Notes under the pieces: generated by a model
What the model was told of the DNA's origin: nothing
The model's database searches: none
The model's input: only the letters and a program-made list of their open reading frames with translations
In this document: piece after piece, positions 6,516 to 8,851 of the stretch
Position numbering within the stretch: the stretch's first letter is position 1
Layout of the letters: every line of letters begins with the position of its first letter
Assembly (NCBI GenBank): GCA_030631915.1
Contig: DAOVKF010000063.1
Coordinates: 1-8,851, forward strand
Direction of reading: 5' to 3'
Length of the DNA: 8,851 bases
Origin: Candidatus Omnitrophota bacterium
GTDB taxonomy: Bacteria > Omnitrophota > Gorgyraeia > Tantalellales > Tantalellaceae
Translations under genes and position numbers: made by a program

Positions 6516-7386
6516 TATCCTTCGCCTCTCGCTGCCATCCGTCGCTGCTATCAAGGTATCCCATGAGCTTTGAAAGCGTTTCCTTCATCTCACCCCTGTT
6601 GACTATCATATCTATCAGCCCGTGTTCCAGCAGAAAATCCGAACTTTGAAATCCCTCGGGCAACTCCTGCCTGATGGTCTGCTGTATTACCCTCGGCCCC
6701 GTAAATCCTATAAGCGCTCCGGGTTCCGCCATGATGATATCGCCGAGAGAAGCGAAACTGGCCATTATTCCCGCCATCGTCGGATTCGTCAACACGGAGA
6801 TAAAAAGGCCGCGGTGCCTGTTTAACCTTTCAAGCGCCGCGCTGGTCTTTGCCATCTGCATGAGCGATAACAGGCCCTCATACATCCTGGCCCCTCCGCC
6901 GGAACCTGAGATAATGATAAGGGGGATCTTTTCCGCGTCCGCGTACTCTATAAGCCGGGTGATCTTTTCCCCGACCACTGATCCCATTGATCCCATAATG
7001 AACCGTGAATCGGTAACTCCCAGGGCCACCTGTCTCCCGTTTATCTTACCTTCACCGACCACAACCGCTTCTTTCAGGCCGGTGATCTTCTGGTCTCTTT
7101 TTATTTTGGCGGGATAATCCCTGGGCCCTTTGAACTTCAGGGGATCCTTACTCCGCATATTCCCGTGAATTTCCCGAAAAGTCCCGCCGTCAAGCACGAT
7201 ATTTATTCTTTCATAAGCTCCCACGCGGAAATGGTAGTCACATTTCGGACAGACCTCAAGATTCTCCTTGAGTTTTTTACTGAAAAGGAGTTCTCCGCAC
7301 TCGGGGCACTTTGTCCACAATCCTCCCGGTATATCTTTCTTCCGCGCGCCGCTGACTATTTTAGGCTTTTTCGCAAAAAAACGCAT
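6508..7386 (-). CDS. accD: Acetyl-CoA carboxylase carboxyltransferase subunit beta
   Basis: Together with AccA, transfers the carboxyl group from carboxybiotin to acetyl-CoA to give malonyl-CoA, the committed step of fatty-acid synthesis, in the cytoplasm. The 292-residue protein has the N-terminal zinc ribbon CPEC...CPKC (Cys27, 30, 46, 49, the same numbering as in E. coli) and the crotonase-like carboxyltransferase domain (about 75-280): DPLKFKG, TGLKEAVVVGEG, FIMGSMGSVVGEKITR, SLMQMAKTSAAL, EPGALIGFTGPRVI and GFQSSDFLLEHGLIDMIV. The glycine loop reads SGSGGGARM (160-168), which appears one residue longer than the usual S-A-S-G-G-A-R-M. The start gives the standard N-terminus; a run of seven G lies 5 nt upstream instead of a clean ribosome site. 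It follows DUF1015 by 21 nt in an apparent operon. accA is not in the window. Confidence 0.95.
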   Translation of the reverse strand: MRFFAKKPKIVSGARKKDIPGGLWTKCPECGELLFSKKLKENLEVCPKCDYHFRVGAYERINIVLDGGTFREIHGNMRSKDPLKFKGPRDYPAKIKRDQKITGLKEAVVVGEGKINGRQVALGVTDSRFIMGSMGSVVGEKITRLIEYADAEKIPLIIISGSGGGARMYEGLLSLMQMAKTSAALERLNRHRGLFISVLTNPTMAGIMASFASLGDIIMAEPGALIGFTGPRVIQQTIRQELPEGFQSSDFLLEHGLIDMIVNRGEMKETLSKLMGYLDSSDGWQREAKDKG

Positions 7387-7407
7387 CTTCGCCCCCCCGG
7401 TCGTGCC

Positions 7408-8706
7408 TCATGACACGGATCGATCGAATTTATTCATAACAAGTCCGCTCAAAAGTTTGGGATAAAAATACGTGGATTTCTGCGGCATCATATCACCGCT
7501 TTCAGCCACGGCTTTAAGCTGGTCCACCCGCGTGGGATTAAGAAAGAAAGCGCACCTGTGGCTGCCGTCCCTGACCAGGGACACGGCTTCTTCGGGGTCC
7601 TTGACATACGTTACGTTCCCTTCTTCGCTCTTTACCCCCAGCATCTCCCTCAAAACAGCGGAATGCAATATGCTCACTCCCAGTCTTTTCCATTCCGCGG
7701 ATCTCTCGTCAACGATCAGTTTTTCGATATCACGCTCGTTCTTCATCTCCATTAAAAAATATTTCCCTTTTCCGAAAAAACCAAAAACATGGCCGGACGC
7801 GGACCGCTCCTTCAGGCTCTTCATCAATTCCCGCAGGTCTACGCGCTCGGTCACGCGGAAATATTCTTCGAGCCTCCTGAGCACCTCATCGTCATCCATG
7901 GTTCCCGTATCCTTTATCACCCTGTGGGTCGCCATCACCGTAAGATCGTCAGGGGACGTCATATCGGTAAAATACATCATTACAAAATCCGCTCCGCCGT
8001 TATACCCCGCGCCCTTCCTCATCATATCCCTGTATTTCCTGGCGACCTCATATCTGTGATGGCCGTCCGCGATGAATATCTTCCTGTCCTCCATCAGGCG
8101 GGATATTTTTTCTGACAGATCCCTGTCGCGGAGACGCCAGAGGGCGTGGGTTTCACGCCCCTCCCGTATGTCGATAGCAGGGGCAGCCGAAGATACCGCA
8201 TCTTCGAGTATCGCGGTTACACCCCTGTCTCTATCCGGATATAACCCGAATACGGGGCTGAGATTGGCCCTCACCTCTTTGATGAGGTTCATCCTGTCTT
8301 CTTTTGGTCCGGCATGCGTGCGCTCGTGCGGAAAGATCCTTTTTTCATCCGGGTCCATTATCTTCATAAGGCCGATGAATCCTGTTCTCCGGCATTTTCT
8401 GTCATCTGAAGTATATTCCTGCACATAGACATAAAAGGCATCGGAATTATCCTTTATCAGGACCCCTTGTCTCATCCATTCGTTCAAAAGCCTCCCGGCC
8501 CGGATATATCTGTTCTCCCCGGCATTGTCGGAGGGATAAGATCTCCCCAGGATAAGCCGCACAATATTATATCCGTTTTTATCGTACAGCTTATCCCTCA
8601 TGGCCGGGGAAATGACGTCGTATGGAGGGGCGCAGACACTTGGATAATCCCCGCCCATCTTCGCGCTGTTATAAAGCACCCCTTTAAAAGGTTTTATTTC
8701 CGCCAT
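7408..8706 (-). CDS. DUF1015 family protein (possible ParB/Srx-like fold, function unproven)
   Basis: Full-length member (432 residues) of the widespread DUF1015 family, recognised by its motif series: APPYDVIS (26-33), the FPHERT...GPKEDR stretch (125-138), RANLSPVFGLY (146-156), FIADGHHRYE (211-220), and NPTRVDQLKAVAESGDMMPQ followed by KSTYFYPKL (390-418). No signal peptide or membrane segment is seen, so it should be cytoplasmic. The DGHHR core resembles the nucleotide-binding GxxxR/GGCHR-type motif of the ParB/sulfiredoxin superfamily, which includes archaeal free-serine kinases; a small-molecule kinase role is therefore conceivable but is inference. AAAGG 7 nt before the ATG is a good ribosome site. 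The start overlaps the upstream VanZ-like gene by 13 nt, and accD follows 21 nt downstream, so the three are probably co-transcribed. Confidence 0.9.
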   Translation of the reverse strand: MAEIKPFKGVLYNSAKMGGDYPSVCAPPYDVISPAMRDKLYDKNGYNIVRLILGRSYPSDNAGENRYIRAGRLLNEWMRQGVLIKDNSDAFYVYVQEYTSDDRKCRRTGFIGLMKIMDPDEKRIFPHERTHAGPKEDRMNLIKEVRANLSPVFGLYPDRDRGVTAILEDAVSSAAPAIDIREGRETHALWRLRDRDLSEKISRLMEDRKIFIADGHHRYEVARKYRDMMRKGAGYNGGADFVMMYFTDMTSPDDLTVMATHRVIKDTGTMDDDEVLRRLEEYFRVTERVDLRELMKSLKERSASGHVFGFFGKGKYFLMEMKNERDIEKLIVDERSAEWKRLGVSILHSAVLREMLGVKSEEGNVTYVKDPEEAVSLVRDGSHRCAFFLNPTRVDQLKAVAESGDMMPQKSTYFYPKLLSGLVMNKFDRSVS

Positions 8707-8851
8707 ATCACGACCTTTCCGACCATGGCCCCGGACAGCACGCCGCTCAGATTCGCGGCGCCGTCCCCCGGACTGGGATACCTGCCGGCGACAAAATACT
8801 GTAGCAGTTCCATTACGATACCATAGCCGCCGCCCAATATCAATATGATCA
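8694..8851 (-). CDS. VanZ-like membrane protein (C-terminal fragment, runs off right edge)
   Basis: The last 51 codons plus TAA (8696-8694) of a gene that begins beyond the right edge. The visible segment shows the hallmark of VanZ-like proteins: a hydrophobic helix (IILILGGGYGIVM), ELLQYFVAGRYPSPGDG (an E-x-x-Q-x-x-x-x-x-R pattern followed by an Asp), Asn33 in AANLSGVLSG, then a final hydrophobic, Gly-rich helix. VanZ confers low-level teicoplanin resistance in enterococci, but most family members have no known role, and resistance should not be inferred here. It overlaps the DUF1015 start by 13 nt, indicating co-translation. The fragment is too short to be listed by simple length cut-offs, but motif, frame and overlap all support it. 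Confidence 0.75.
   Translation of the reverse strand, partial: IILILGGGYGIVMELLQYFVAGRYPSPGDGAANLSGVLSGAMVGKVVIWRK

Noticed and set aside
6486..6530. Pyrimidine-rich plus strand (about 84%) at the end of accD as a triplex or special structure
   Set aside because: Interrupted by several purines and without mirror symmetry; most of it is ordinary coding sequence for a Lys/Arg/Glu-rich C-terminus.
8694..8851. Glycopeptide resistance determinant (vanZ)
   Set aside because: Only the family fold is visible, there are no vanHAX-type genes in the window, and VanZ-like proteins are common without any resistance role.

Overview
All recognisable genes in this window lie on the minus strand, so transcription runs from the right end to the left. 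The organism is a diderm (Gram-negative) bacterium: it carries lptD, the outer-membrane LPS-insertion barrel, and a bacterial-type accD. Genes are tightly packed, with 13-nt overlaps, ATGA junctions and gaps of 7-42 nt, and base composition looks mid-range and even, with no island-like segment. I cannot place the species. A poorly cultured diderm phylum such as Omnitrophota is a weak guess, based on general sequence feel rather than a marker gene.

Reading in the direction of transcription, the first block (8851 to 6508) holds the C-terminal end of a VanZ-like membrane protein, a full DUF1015 protein and accD, the carboxyltransferase beta subunit that starts fatty-acid synthesis. VanZ and DUF1015 overlap by 13 nt, and DUF1015 and accD are 21 nt apart, so this looks like one operon whose promoter lies beyond the right edge.

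The second block (6485 to 238) starts with a good sigma70-type promoter in the 111-nt gap after accD. It encodes a MalK/UgpC-type ABC ATPase without visible permeases, two consecutive membrane-anchored GAF-GGDEF diguanylate cyclases, and lptD. Gaps are 7 nt, an overlap, and 42 nt, so the four are probably co-transcribed. One cyclase keeps the RxxD c-di-GMP inhibitory site and the other has lost its Arg. The unusual aspect is a c-di-GMP signalling pair sitting between an ABC ATPase and the LPS export barrel.

The third block (about 206 to 1) is a separate promoter after lptD and the first 39 codons of a secreted protein of unknown function, cut by the left edge.

There is no gene-free stretch above 300 bases; the longest gaps are 119 nt (119-237) and 111 nt (6397-6507), and each contains a promoter. 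I found no tRNA, rRNA, CRISPR array, insertion sequence or convincing intrinsic terminator.
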